Below are positions 10,477-22,289 of a stretch of 64,000 bases of DNA, piece after piece (the first letter of the stretch is position 1; the number at the start of each line of letters is the position of its first letter). The stretch lies in contig NC_132978.1 in NCBI RefSeq assembly GCF_047496725.1, positions 403,501 through 467,500 on the forward strand, given 5' to 3'. The notes beneath the pieces are model-generated. The model was given only the letters and a program-made list of their open reading frames with translations. It was not told the DNA's origin and did not search any database. Position numbers and translations under genes: made by a program. Source of the DNA: Anoplolepis gracilipes (Eukaryota; Arthropoda; Insecta; Hymenoptera; Formicidae).

Positions 10477-13400
10477 TCACACCTCTTTATAAGATCGACA
10501 AGGAGGCGGTGGTGCACTCCAAATGCCATTTTCTCGACACGATGGTTTCTTTACTGGTTCCAGGGGAGTTACATAGCCAGGCGAACACGTTACCTATCCA
10601 TGTAAATCTCAGAATTATACTCAATTTATTTTTGAAAGTCTAGTTAACTATTATTTATATCTTGATTTTATAATTATATTGCTAAATTTGAAATTTACCT
10701 GTATGTTGTCTCCTGGTTTGTACCAAAACTTGAGAGGCGCGATTCGACCATGAGGAGGATCACCCGGATAAGGACACCTTATTTTACCTAAAATATTGTA
10801 TACGACTAATTAGTACGTATTGTTTAAAAATCTTAATAAAATTTTCAAGAAAGTATTATATATAAAAAAAATAATATTACATTAATTTCTATAATGCCAT
10901 ATTATTATTTCTCATAAAATTGTAGAACAATATTTGGCAGAACAATTTTTTCAAAATTACATAATAGATAAATTTTTTATTATCGCTAAATTTATAGATT
11001 ATCAATGGCACTTAAAAATTGTTGAAAAGAAAGGATACTTACATACGGGTGGACGGTGAGACCAAGTACCATTTTCGATGCATATGAGAGACGCTTCTCC
11101 TATCAATTGATGACCCGGGAGACAAGCAAATTTCACTAAGGCGCCGACTTTGTATATTGGGGCGTGATATCGCTTTTTGTTAGAATATCGCGTTTGCTCG
11201 ATGATGCGTCCGCTTCGTGGCGTTTCCGGTACTGGACAAGTGATTTCTGCAAACATTGTTCTTTATTATCTGCATAATCTCTGAGAAGATTCAATGAAGT
11301 GGATTACAATATGATAATAAGACAACTGAAATCGGTTGAAATTAAGTAAGAATTATTTTTTAGAATTATATTTTTTTATAATAAACGAGATGCTTGAATC
11401 AAATACTTAGAATATTTAGAATTTAGATGTTTAGAATCTTGCAGTCGTTTAAAAAGACATATTTAATACTTCTTTCTGTGAAACATATATTTAGAAGTGC
11501 AACATAAAGAAATGGCTTTTTAAAAAATAAAATTGATTGTAATAATTATCTAAAAAAAAATGACTTTTACCAAGACAAGTTGGTATAGATGCATTCCATC
11601 TGCCATTTCCTCCGCATCTTATAGTCTGCAAACCAGAGAGCTTATATCCCCACATACAAGTGAAAACAGCATTTCCGCCATAAGTATTATTGTGCTCAAT
11701 CAAACTCAACAATGGGTTATCCTCAACTTCTATTGCTGGACACTCGATTTCTTCGCAATGTGGCACATTTGCCGACCATTTGCCTGTAAAGAGAATATTT
11801 CTCCTAATTTCATATCTAATTATATTTACCGAAAGAAAGCACGTTTGCTCTTCGTACCGTTGTATTGACATGTAACACCGGAAGCACCCTCTAATCTGTA
11901 ACCCTCTGGACACTCGAAAATTGCATTGTCTCCTATTCGGTTACTCCCGATGTGACTAATCAACGGTGGTTCAGGTTCGGTCAATACCGGACACCGAACA
12001 TCTGCAAGACAACAAAATTGAAATTATAAAATAGTTGAAAAATTTTACTGTCTCTTACTGAATATGATCAATATTAATATAATTGTTGAAATTAAAATTG
12101 TACTACATTTTATGAACTTTATACACACTATACATAAAAAAAGAAAAAAGAAACGTAACATAGATCGATGTTAGTATTTATTAAAGAGGCACAATATAGT
12201 TGAAGTGTTTTGTGTACAAAAGCGTGTTCTGGTTTGAATAATATTCTGTCAAATATATATACTTTTAACAATAACAAGTTTTAAATCAATAAAAGTTTTT
12301 TTTTTTCAATATATTATCTTCAAAAAGTTTGCGACCATACCTACGACACGAACTTGTATAGAATTAGATAATCCTTTGGGCGTAGAGCACGTGTAAACAC
12401 CGGAATCGTGATGTTTGGCGTAATATATCGAGAGGCGATATTTCCAGTCATTTCCCCGTGACATTGCCCATCCTAGGAGAAGTATGAAAATAAAATACAA
12501 ACGTAAACACATTCAGCGAAATTGCTCGAGATAGTGATATTTTCTTATTTTTTTTTTTAATAGCAAAATTCAAAAAATAATTTAAAGATTTAAACGTACA
12601 TAAATTTTATATTCAATAATATAAAAATTTAAGACTTTGTTTTTTAAATTCACAACAATTTTTCGCTCTTACGATATACCTTTCAAATAATCGCGACTTG
12701 AAGTCCATGTCCAGTTAGGCTCGCCAAATTTTCTCGCAAACAGGCATTCCAGATGCAGAATACTTCCTGGGAAGACAGCAAGTGCACCAGTTGGCTCTAG
12801 GGCAGCCGAACCGGTTGGTAGACCAAAGACAATGGTCGGTGGTACATTTTCTGTGATCGAAATAAGAAAGCAGAAGATTTATCAAAGGCTGTTGTCTTTC
12901 CTTGAAGATAACGTAAAAATCTATGATATGTCAAAAGATCTTAAAAGAATCATAATATTTTTCTATAATTAGAGAGCGATTAATAACATTATAATATTTT
13001 TGAATAATTCAAGGAACTTTGTAAGACATTTTTACGAATCTTTGTGTCATATAAATCTTAAATACGGTCACGATAATAATTACGACGTACCAGTGTAATT
13101 GGAAATGGCCGTGGTAGGCACGCAATAAGGTGTCTTTTCGTTCCACGTACCATTGCGGCAGTGTAACAAAGGCTCACCGATGAGTTTGTATTTACCTAAT
13201 TCTCGACATCTCACCGTGATTCGTTCGTTGTGAGGTACGGTAATCTTGTCTACCTATAATATTTGTTTTCTATTGTAATATATTTATTGGAAAAATTTGT
13301 TATAATTCTCAGAAAACTATAAGAGCTACACTAAAATTCTCCCTAATTAAAAAAATAATAGATTTAAAATATTTTAAATAAAAAAAAATCATGTTTTCTT

Positions 13401-14349
13401 TTATTATAAGTATTCTTTTTAGCAAGTATAAACCACTTGAAATAATAATTGATTAATGATAATGGTTAAAAGCATATCAAATATACGGTTTGTGACATAT
13501 GACATTGTGTAAAAAAATATTCTATTCAGTCAGATGATGCAAAATTTTTCTTTTTCATTTTCCTCGTCAAAAAGCTAGCAAAAATTATAACAATGAAAAA
13601 GTGAAAAGCGTGCACAAGAGTATACATTATACTTACAGATATAGTGATCTCTTTATAAGTAACGATAAGGAGGGGGTGAAGGCCTTCTAATTTGCATCCC
13701 TGCTGGAAGGAGTGTATCTCGGCGGTATCTGCAACTACACAAAATAAATAATCGGAGAATTTGAAACTATGCCTTTTAGTACGCGCACGCTCGCGCACAC
13801 CCTCGCAACAGCTAGCATCCGAAGATCGATCACGTTTTACAGCAGCTTGCGCGATGAACGCCGAATTAGAGATCGATCCGACTCAAGATCGCGTGCACAC
13901 GCACCGCGAAACAACCGGTTACGTTGTCATGGTCCACGCGCGATTGAATCATAAAGTAAGGGGTAGCACGTGCTACCCTTTCAATGTCATCCTAAGCTAA
14001 CTAAACAAAAGTAGGAAATTATATATATGGCATAAACCTTCTATATACATATATTAAATAATGCTAATTATAAATTAAAATTAATTACATGATGCTCTAA
14101 ATACATTCGAGAATATTCTACATGTTTTTAAGATTCTTTTAATTAATTGTTTTTAGCTGCATTCTTTAATATCTCTATAATTTTTTCGGAGCAAAATATA
14201 ATTTGATATTCAGATTCAAATTCAGAATATCGAGTGTAAGACACTTGATATTTACCTATGCGCTTGATATTCAGGATGAACAGAAACAATGTAATCGTTA
14301 TCACCGCGACACGTGCACGCGTCTTTCCTGAATAGCTGTCGCTCGGCAT
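10477..14349 (-). CDS. hig: Hikaru genki: secreted Ig and sushi (CCP) domain synaptic protein
   Basis: Ten minus-strand exons: 14349..14256, 13734..13637, 13253..13091, 12850..12680, 12472..12341, 12001..11858, 11783..11571, 11246..11043, 10787..10699 and 10593..10477. Together they make 1425 bases, 474 residues, with a TGA at 10477. Exon 1 gives a signal peptide (basic start, then VAVITITLFLFIL). Exons 2-3 form a first CCP module, exons 4-5 an Ig domain (HLECLF with Cys, NWTWTS with Trp, DSGVYTC), and exons 6-10 four further CCP modules with the paired Cys and ...GxW...C pattern (EGTW/NGRWNASIPTC/NGTWSHRPPVC/NGIWSAPPPPC). In Drosophila, Hig is secreted into the cleft of cholinergic synapses and helps organise acetylcholine receptors; that role is inferred here. 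The ATG at 14349 is chosen because an earlier in-frame codon at 14379 is GTG. The last exon ends SYKEV. Confidence 0.94.
13961..13978. promoter_or_regulatory. 18-bp perfect palindrome with central E-box (CACGTG) in hig intron 1
   Basis: GGGTAGCACGTGCTACCC is its own reverse complement; two further A/T pairs continue outside after one mismatch. It sits at the end of an unusually GC/CpG-rich stretch (13770-13960) inside intron 1. A CACGTG core can bind bHLH factors (Myc/Max, CLOCK/CYCLE type); which one, if any, is unknown. Confidence 0.45.
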
Positions 14350-15633
14350 ATTGCTCGTGTCCTGGTAGATCGCGATCACGCAGGACCATGATTAATGATG
14401 ACGAGGGATGCTAATGTAGCGTGGTAGCGAGACGGACACATAATCGCGTATCCGCAATGTACTCCGGCATCCGTCTCGCGATTTTACTCATTATCTCTCG
14501 TTCAAAATGGCGAATATTTTTAGTGGTGTTGCACTGTAAACACAATTATAAATTTGGAATCTGCAATCTGGAAGAGCGAGAGAGCGAGCAACGACACACT
14601 AGCAACAACGTCGATACTAAACATCCATAATCGGCGGGGGTGGCCGAGACTCGCTATTCCGAAGGATGCGCATGCGATTCACCCTTGTACCTTCTCTCTG
14701 TTTCTCTTCCTCTCTCTGTCGCCGTCGCTTTTACACCCCAACTCCATTTGGTCCATACACCGCATCTGTAATTCTGTGAATATACCGGGTGATAACGTTT
14801 AGTGGATTTATAACATTTATATGATAAATATAAAAACTCTTTAATAGAACAATCCTTATATAGTCTTAAGCAATCTCTACGTTTAAAATAGTACTATTTA
14901 TCATTGTGCAATATTATTAATTATATTTATTATATACCGTCTCTGAATGATATAATGATAAACATATTAAATATACTCTTCAGTTGAATTAACATTTACG
15001 GATTATTCAAATCATAAAAAAATAATTCAAAATATATCGAGAGATTCACTATATTAATGCATTAAATTTTAATAACTGATACTTCGATTGTTTATTATAA
15101 ATGTAAAAAGTATGAAAGAAACGAAGCACCCTATATAGAAATCCTATATAGAAGTGTTATTACGAGAGATCGAAATCATTTTGTTCCCGTTTTAAGTATA
15201 TCTATATGACCCATCCTTCTATTCCTTTTTAAAAGGCTTATACAATAGTACAAAGAATATATAAAGAGAGAAAGAGAGAATGGAAAATTGAGAGATATTC
15301 ATATAGTATATTTGAATATTTTGGATGTGAAAAATAAAATGCAAGTGCGATCTGAAATGTAATCAAAATTTATAAAATTTGAAAACATCACTTACTAATT
15401 TAAAAAAAAAGCGCAATTTCCCGTATTGATCTCCATTCATATTTCATATTTGACATTATGTAATTACAATTTATTATTCAAGTCCTTCGAAGTTATCTAA
15501 GAACCTTCCATCTGCGTTTTATAAGTTGAAGTTGGTTAATAATGTAAAAATGAAAGTAAAGAATTCTTCAGATGTGTTCTACGTTAACTAATAATAATTA
15601 ATTACGTTTTATTCACGATAATATATTGCAATC
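14350..15633. other. intergenic region between hig and the coiled-coil gene (divergent promoters)
   Basis: The two genes are transcribed away from each other. The 14400-14760 part is GC/CpG-rich and probably carries the hig promoter and leader. From 14800 to 15630 the DNA is AT-rich; I see no gene in it. Confidence 0.5.
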
Positions 15634-16772
15634 ATGGATGACGATATAAAAACATCGAACATACAAGACATCTCTCAATTAGAACGACAATTTCGAGAAA
15701 AGCTATACGAGCTGCAGAATAATATGGTAAATACGACTGTTATATTGATTAACACTTGAGGCGTACCCTTAGTCTTTTACGCGGGCCTGTATTGTCTGTA
15801 GAATTTCATTCTCTTTAAATATAAACGTTAAAGATAATGACAATACATATGTAAAAATCTAAATGTTGCAAATTAAATTGGATATATTCAGAAGATATTT
15901 GAATTGTAACAAACGCGCGAATTGAACATTGCAAAAAGCATATTGGAATAAATTTATTTATAAACATTATTTAAAAAAAAAAAGTAATGAGTTTTTCGTT
16001 TTAAAGAAAATTATTTTTTAATTTAGAATTTTTTAATAATTCAAATATGCAAAACTCTCATTTTTTGATAATTTTTTCGAAATGGAAATTTTAATAATTA
16101 TTAAGAAATTATACAGAAATTATTATATTATATATCTTTATGAAATATCTGTTTCTCTTTATTTAATTACGAATGCAGCAATTTACCCTATATCGTACGA
16201 ATGATATCGTATTACGCATGTACGTTTCGAAAATACAGGATAGCCTGCGGGTGATGCGAAAGGAACTTCTGGAAACTCGTCACGCTTTATACAGTACGGA
16301 GTTAGAACTCGAGAAAGAGCGCCGGGTTTCTCACGAACTAAGAATGCAATTGAAAGCGGCTATAAATGCAGTAAATGTATTGCAGCAACAGCAAACGAAA
16401 AATCAGGTCGAGAGCGTTCAATTACAAGTCAAATATGATGCGATGGCGAAACAATACGATTCTCTGATGAATCAAGCCACGACCGCAAAAGTGCACGAGA
16501 CCGAATGTAAAATTAAAATTCAAAATTTGGAAGAGAATTTACGTCAGAAAGAGATGAGCAATAAGAGATTGGAGCAAACGTTAAATGAACTGGAACATGA
16601 TAGTTTGCGCACTATTACCGCTATCGATCAGTAAGTTTGACCTCGTCAAGAATAAATTTGTCGACCCATTGTATCATGAATATTTTCATGATAATCGTCG
16701 CTTATATAAAAAAAAATCTTTTCATTCTCAAGTAATAAATATTATATAAAAACAATAAAAATAAAGAAAAGC

Positions 16773-16814
<42 letters not shown>

Positions 16815-17885
16815 CAACACAGAGAGGAAAATGGGTTAATAAGAGATTAACGCAAATAAAAAGAACTAAAACCTTCATGAAAATTCTCTAATTAAATATT
16901 TTAGTTTGTTTTTGGATCATACATCCTCAATAATTATCAGAAATTATTCAGCATTCAATATTAACGGAACTATATCATACATAGAAACGATACAAAAGAA
17001 AATAGTATATACATATATGATAATATAAAAATTGTGTACTCCGACCTCCACGCAATTTGTAACATCTCAGACAAAAAGTAAACAAATCTCTTAAATGGTT
17101 CTAGCCATTAAGGAATTTCATAGATGCAACCATGACATTGCAAAAATGCTATCATGCATAAAACTAAAGAAAAAAAATGTGCTCGTAAAAAAAAAAAAAA
17201 AAAATTACAATTTTGACATTACATATTTCTTTACGAGTACATTTTTTCTTCAGTGTCTGAAACGTTATAAATCATGTAGAGGTCGAAGTACAAGATATTA
17301 TCATATATGCATATATGCTATATTCTTTTTTATATCACTCTTAGCGATACTCTATTAGCGATATTCTATTAGCTCATTTTCCTCTTTGTGTTAAATATAT
17401 AAAAAAATTATCACATATGATTATATATTATTTTATATATCTTACTTTTAATATACGCACGCGTACATTTTAATACACGTAAATATATGTGATTTTATTT
17501 TCAGTCTCGATTTATCTTGATTTTAATTCTTTGATTGATTTGCAATCCAATTTTTCTTTAACAATAATGTCAATGATAAAGTAAAATTTAATTTTATACC
17601 GCTTTAACGACTTGTAATTATGTACTGTAAGTATATACATGAAATTCGATTGATTTCAGCAAAATCACAAAACTTTCACAGGAGCATCAAAATCTGCAAA
17701 AATCTTGCGAAGCGATTATCTGCCTTAATCAACGCTTACAAATTATGGGCATGTGCACTCATGCGATACATCAAAAGAGTGAAGCAAAAATTAAAGATTT
17801 AGAATATATGCTAGCTTCAATGTCGGTTAAAAACGAAGAATTCACAGAGAAGCTTGTAAAATACGATGTTTGTCCGAAAAAATAA
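15634..17885 (+). CDS. coiled-coil protein of unknown function, 256 aa
   Basis: Three plus-strand exons: 15634..15726, 16179..16630 and 17660..17885. They total 771 bases, 256 codons plus TAA. All borders are GT-AG and phases agree (0, then 2). The ATG at 15634 (MDDDIKTS) starts an acidic stretch; from residue 12 onward the protein is nearly continuous amphipathic helix, with heptad-like Leu spacing, many Glu/Lys/Gln and almost no Gly or Pro. No catalytic motif, signal peptide or membrane segment is visible. An in-frame ATG at 16173 just before exon 2 would allow a shorter, unspliced start. I do not recognise the family. A structural role such as cilium, centrosome or transport adaptor would fit the composition, but nothing here proves it. 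Confidence 0.8.
16782..16809. repeat. (TA)n microsatellite in intron 2 of the coiled-coil gene
   Basis: About 14 uninterrupted TA units. Confidence 0.9.
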
Positions 17886-19431
17886 ATTATAAATATTTAC
17901 TTCCACATCTATATGAAGAAACAGGATAGGATTTTTTACTAATAAATACACTGAAACATATGTATATACATGATTAATAAAAAATGTATTATAATAATCG
18001 TTTGTATATTTAAGTATAAGTTGAACAAGTTCCGATGGTAAAAATGCAACTTAAGTCTTGCAAGTAAAAATTTAAACTTGCATATCATGACAACCAGCGA
18101 TTAAAAGAGATATTTTTTTTGTTGCAGACCCTCGTAAACGCGCGAATCTACCTCTATAAAATAATAATTCTATCGAAAGACAAACTTCGCGTTCTTTTTT
18201 TTTTTTAAGAGTTCTTGCACACCGGATGCGTCAATACGTTACGTGTGCCAAAAAGCGACGCTCTAGTCAATCAATCTTTTGTTCTTATAGGCAAATTATA
18301 AATCGATTAGCTATTACGTTGCTGTTTTTACACGTATAACGCGTTGACGCGTTCTGTGTGCAACAGCCCTCAGACCTAATAAAATTCTATGACTATTTGT
18401 AATATAACAAAATTGTCTATAGAGTTCTTGTTCAATTCGTCACAAGGCATTTTAATTACATCATAGTTAATGCTCTAGTACACTTTACGTTTTCCCGTTA
18501 ATTTTGTGAAAAAGCTATATTTGCTTAATAACAGTATAAAAACGGTTGTGATATCTATACTGCTTAATCTTATTTATTTTTTTTTATTTTTAGTCATTCT
18601 ATGTGATGTTGCATGGTGTGTGATGTATGTTACTATATATAATTCTTACAGACACATGGTCCTCCAAAAAACACACACGATGTAAATCATCTTAAAACAA
18701 TATAGAATTTTGCGTGCATAAAAAATGTATACCTAATCCCATTGCCATAAAATTAATATGTACTTTTATACTCGTTTTTTTATCAAAAAATTGTGATCAT
18801 ACCCATTTAATATGTGTAAAAACATCAGAGGAGAAATTCATTACGTTTAATATATCACCTTTAGTAATTTTTAATGATTTAATAATTACATTATAAATTT
18901 TAGCATAAGATATAAGACCATTAAATCTCGATCGATATATTATCACAAAAATATATCACCTATAATAAATCATAATTATATAATAATTATAATTTATAAT
19001 CATAACTATAATTATCAAGTCATAATTATTAATTATAATTTATAATCATATAAACCATAATTATATCATCTACATATAATCCATTTAATTATAGTGATTA
19101 ACAAATTAAAGAGCGCATAGCAAATTGTAATAATTTCACTAAAATGTATGAAAACGCTCTTTTCTTATATATAATAAAATATAGAAAATCCTAATATACA
19201 TTTTCTCCTCTGAGGGTTTTTTTCGGCAAAAAATACATTCATGTAAATAATTTCTGAGTTTTTAATACAATCGTGAATGTTTCATTGTCAAGGAGTAAGC
19301 CCACTAAACTCAATACTGGGGACGTAAAAAGTTCCACAAAACATTGGTTTCGTTCGACGAAATGAACATAAGTATTTAATGATAGTAAATAGATGTGTCT
19401 TCTCGCTGAACAATTGAAAATATTTGGAGGG
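17886..19431. other. convergent intergenic region, coiled-coil gene / Rab8
   Basis: Holds the 3' UTRs of both genes. 18955-19085 is a patch of interleaved short TATAATTATA-type repeats. I see no gene in it. Confidence 0.6.
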
Positions 19432-21523
19432 TCAGAGTATAGTACAACGAGCGAGCCAACTGGGTGGCTTCCTTTGTGGTTCTGAAGCTTTTAATTGATG
19501 ACCGCCGCCTTTCGGTGGATTCGATGCTTCCTGCAGAAAATAAAAAACATGACATTGACAAAATATATAACATGTTATAACACTGCTTTTTATATATTAT
19601 AACATTGTACATATAATTATTCGTTGTAATCTTTACAACCTATCTTTTAATACAATTTGCTCAAAAGCAGGTAAAGTGTTGCTTGTTATTAGCAAACGTT
19701 ATAGAGTTAATAATTAAGATGTAGTAATGTTAATTAATAAATACAAGCACACACATAGCATAGAAATTATTATTACAAATTAATAGAATTATTAGAAATA
19801 TTAATTGTAAAGCATGTTAAAATAAATAGTGCAATATAAAACTAAATATAAAACAAGTTTAAAGTTTAACATAATATAAAAAAAAAAGCATTTTTATTAT
19901 TCATGCACACACATACACACATACACGAGCATAAACTAAAATTAATATCATAGGTGCAAACTCTGCAAATAAAAATTTTTTCTTAATTAATACACATATT
20001 TAATTAACATAAAGTCACAGTAGCTTTCTAATAGGCATATGTCAAACAGAAATGTATACGAAACTATTAAAATAACTTAATAGATAAAAATGAAAAAACC
20101 ATGATGGATTTATAATACAACATGCACTGAATATGACCAATGCTTTATGGATTGTTACATTGTTATACATATAGAAGTAGGGACTAACTAAAAACAGTGT
20201 ACAAAAAGTTACCTTCTGCCAAGATAGACCAGCACCAAACACAGAGAAACAGAAACAGGAAACAGAGAAACAGTGGTTATTTTGTAATAATGTGTTTGAG
20301 AAAAATGAGTTTCATAAAAATTAATGCTCAATTTAGTATTATAAAGATATAATTGAGCATTTTTTATTTATATATGACTCTATTCATTGATAATTATGTA
20401 GTAAATTTTTAAATGTGCAAGTTTTTATATATACATTGTGAGAATATGAATATCAATGATCAATGAATTATTCATATTTAGACATAATAAGCACAATATT
20501 TTTAATTTTATGGAACTATATATATATGATATAATTTACATGCCGTCTTACCAATTTTTTTTCCATTTTTGCTTTGATATCACGTGCCAAGGTATAAAAA
20601 GCCTCTTCAACATTGATACTAGATTTTGCTGAGGTTTCCATAAATTTAATGCCATATTCGACAGCTAGTTGCTCGCCTCTTTCCTTAGTCACTTGCCTCT
20701 TGTCTGTAAGCTCACACTTATTACCTAACAACATTTTTTCCACATCTGCAGACGCGTTCTCCTCTATATTCCGAATCCAGTTTTTAATGTTCTCAAAACT
20801 TTTGTCATTTGTAACATCATACACCAACATAATTCCCATTGCTCCACGATAATACGCTGTAGTTATGGTACGAAACCTTTCTTGTCCAGCAGTGTCCCTA
20901 CAAATATATACATGATCCAAAATATAGTTCAATCGAGTTTAATCTTATGTCACAAATTTAAATCACGTTCGATCAATCCAAGTTAATTGGCAGAAATGAG
21001 AAGGAAATATTTACCATATTTGTAGCTTAATTTTTTTGCCGTCCAATTCAATGGTACGAATTTTAAAGTCAATGCCTGTAATGTATAATAAAATCATAAA
21101 TCAAGGAGCCATTCTCAAGGATATAAAGAGATAAATACAAACGAGTAACACCGGTATAGTATATAATAAACGATGAATCACATTACTGTGAGAAACTCGG
21201 TACAATGTGCTCTTTGTCTAATATAACCGTATGATATTCGGCCCGCGCGTACGAGATAGTCGTGTCTCGAGACACACCCTGGAGCGACGACGAAGACGAT
21301 TAATGAAAAGAGATTAATGACAGAGCAATGGAGAAGGAATAGGGGGGAAGGGGAGGGGGGAAGGGAGGAGAGAGAAGACACGACATGTATCACACATACC
21401 GATGGTAGAGATGAAGGTCGTGTTAAATGCGTCCTCGGAGAACCGGAACAACACGCAAGTCTTGCCCACGCCGGAGTCGCCGATCAGCAGTAATTTGAAT
21501 AAATAATCGTACGTCTTTGCCAT
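19432..21523 (-). CDS. Rab8: Rab8 small GTPase
   Basis: Four minus-strand exons: 21523..21400, 21075..21015, 20897..20552 and 19530..19432. They make 630 bases, 209 residues. The start MAKTYDYLFKLLLIGDSG is typical of Rab8. Nucleotide-binding motifs: P-loop GDSGVGKT at residues 15-22, switch I ending FISTIGIDFK, WDTAGQERF at 62-70, NKCE at 121-124 (most Ras-family proteins have NKxD), and ETSAK. The C-terminus WLARCTIL ends in a single prenylatable Cys in a CaaL-type box. Rab8 directs vesicles from the trans-Golgi and recycling endosomes to the plasma membrane and cilium. Exon 4 (EASNPPKGGGHQLK) matches the insect Rab8 hypervariable tail rather than Rab10. Confidence 0.97.
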
Positions 21524-22176
21524 TGTTGTCGCGCGCGCGGTTGATAGCTCGGAGGTGTGCGATGTCCGCCGATGGACTCCCCGAGCGATTATTATCACTT
21601 CACGACACTTCGGACACCTCGCGGACGATACTCTTTCTTAGCCTACGCGACGTGCCCACGACGGGTTGCTCGCGAAACCAGCTGGCTCCAAGTCTGTCTC
21701 TCTCTCTCTCTTTCTTTCTTTTTCTCTCTCCCTCTCTTTCTGCTCTTCAAAGATATCTAACCGCTTCGTCGACGAGACATTTGACGAAGCGCGTTCCTCT
21801 TCCTTTGATGTTCGCTCGCTCTCTGTCTGCTCTAGGTCCGAGGTCCGATGAAATTTTTTACAATTCGGAAGATGACAACACGGGCGATGACGCGTCGTCG
21901 CGCGAAATTCAAGAGAGGAGAGAACTCGCCTGGTACATTCGTACACGCGAGATCGTGAATTAACAATGCGGATTAATCACGCAAAACATCTGTCATAAAA
22001 AGCGATGACAGCCATTTGACCACTGCGATTTTTCTCTCATGTTGTGGCCACCTTGACTTGTGTGCTGCCAGCGCATCTCAACAGACGTGTGCATGTGTAT
22101 GTTATTATGCACGCATGTGCAACACGTGTATCACGCTTTCTCAGACCGCGTTTACATCGTTCTCGATGAAACCATA
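21524..22176. promoter_or_regulatory. Rab8 upstream region, probable TATA-less promoter
   Basis: CpG-rich from 21520 to 22000 in an otherwise AT-rich window, with a pyrimidine tract (CT repeats) at about 21700-21745 on the plus strand. Open frames here on the plus strand mirror the GC-rich DNA and show no recognisable protein. The start site cannot be placed. Confidence 0.4.
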
Positions 22177-22289
22177 AGGGCCATTTCGACCAAGCTCCGA
22201 TTAATTCGTTTTCCTTTTTTATCTAAGGATAGAAATCCATAAGAAGGAAAAAGAAAGCGAATTAATCGGAGCTTGATCGAAATAGCTCT
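22177..22289. mobile_element. short inverted-repeat element (MITE-like hairpin), copy A1
   Basis: Arms AGGGCCATTTCGACCAAGC at the left and GCTTGATCGAAATAGCTCT at the right are near-perfect reverse complements. The core GCTCCGATTAATTCG / CGAATTAATCGGAGC pairs exactly. The whole 113 bp folds into one long hairpin with a small loop near 22230. It has no coding capacity. The terminus resembles the element at 28265. A precursor-microRNA-like hairpin is an alternative reading. Confidence 0.7.

Noticed and set aside
18955..19085. Clustered TATAATTATA-type repeats considered as a CRISPR-like or satellite array
   Set aside because: Units are irregular in length and spacing; simple AT-rich low-complexity DNA.
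20215..20225. Possible 3-base micro-exon in Rab8 intron 3 (TTGGCAG, AAG, then GTAACT)
   Set aside because: It would insert one Lys; direct joining of KKL to EASNPPKG already fits the insect Rab8 tail.
20321..20364. Hairpin AAATGCTCAATT... / AATTGAGCATTT in Rab8 intron 3
   Set aside because: Stem is only about 12 bp in AT-rich intron; not distinguishable from chance.
21517..21963. Long plus-strand open frames opposite the Rab8 first exon
   Set aside because: They mirror GC-rich DNA, contain Ser/Leu runs from a CT tract, and match no domain.
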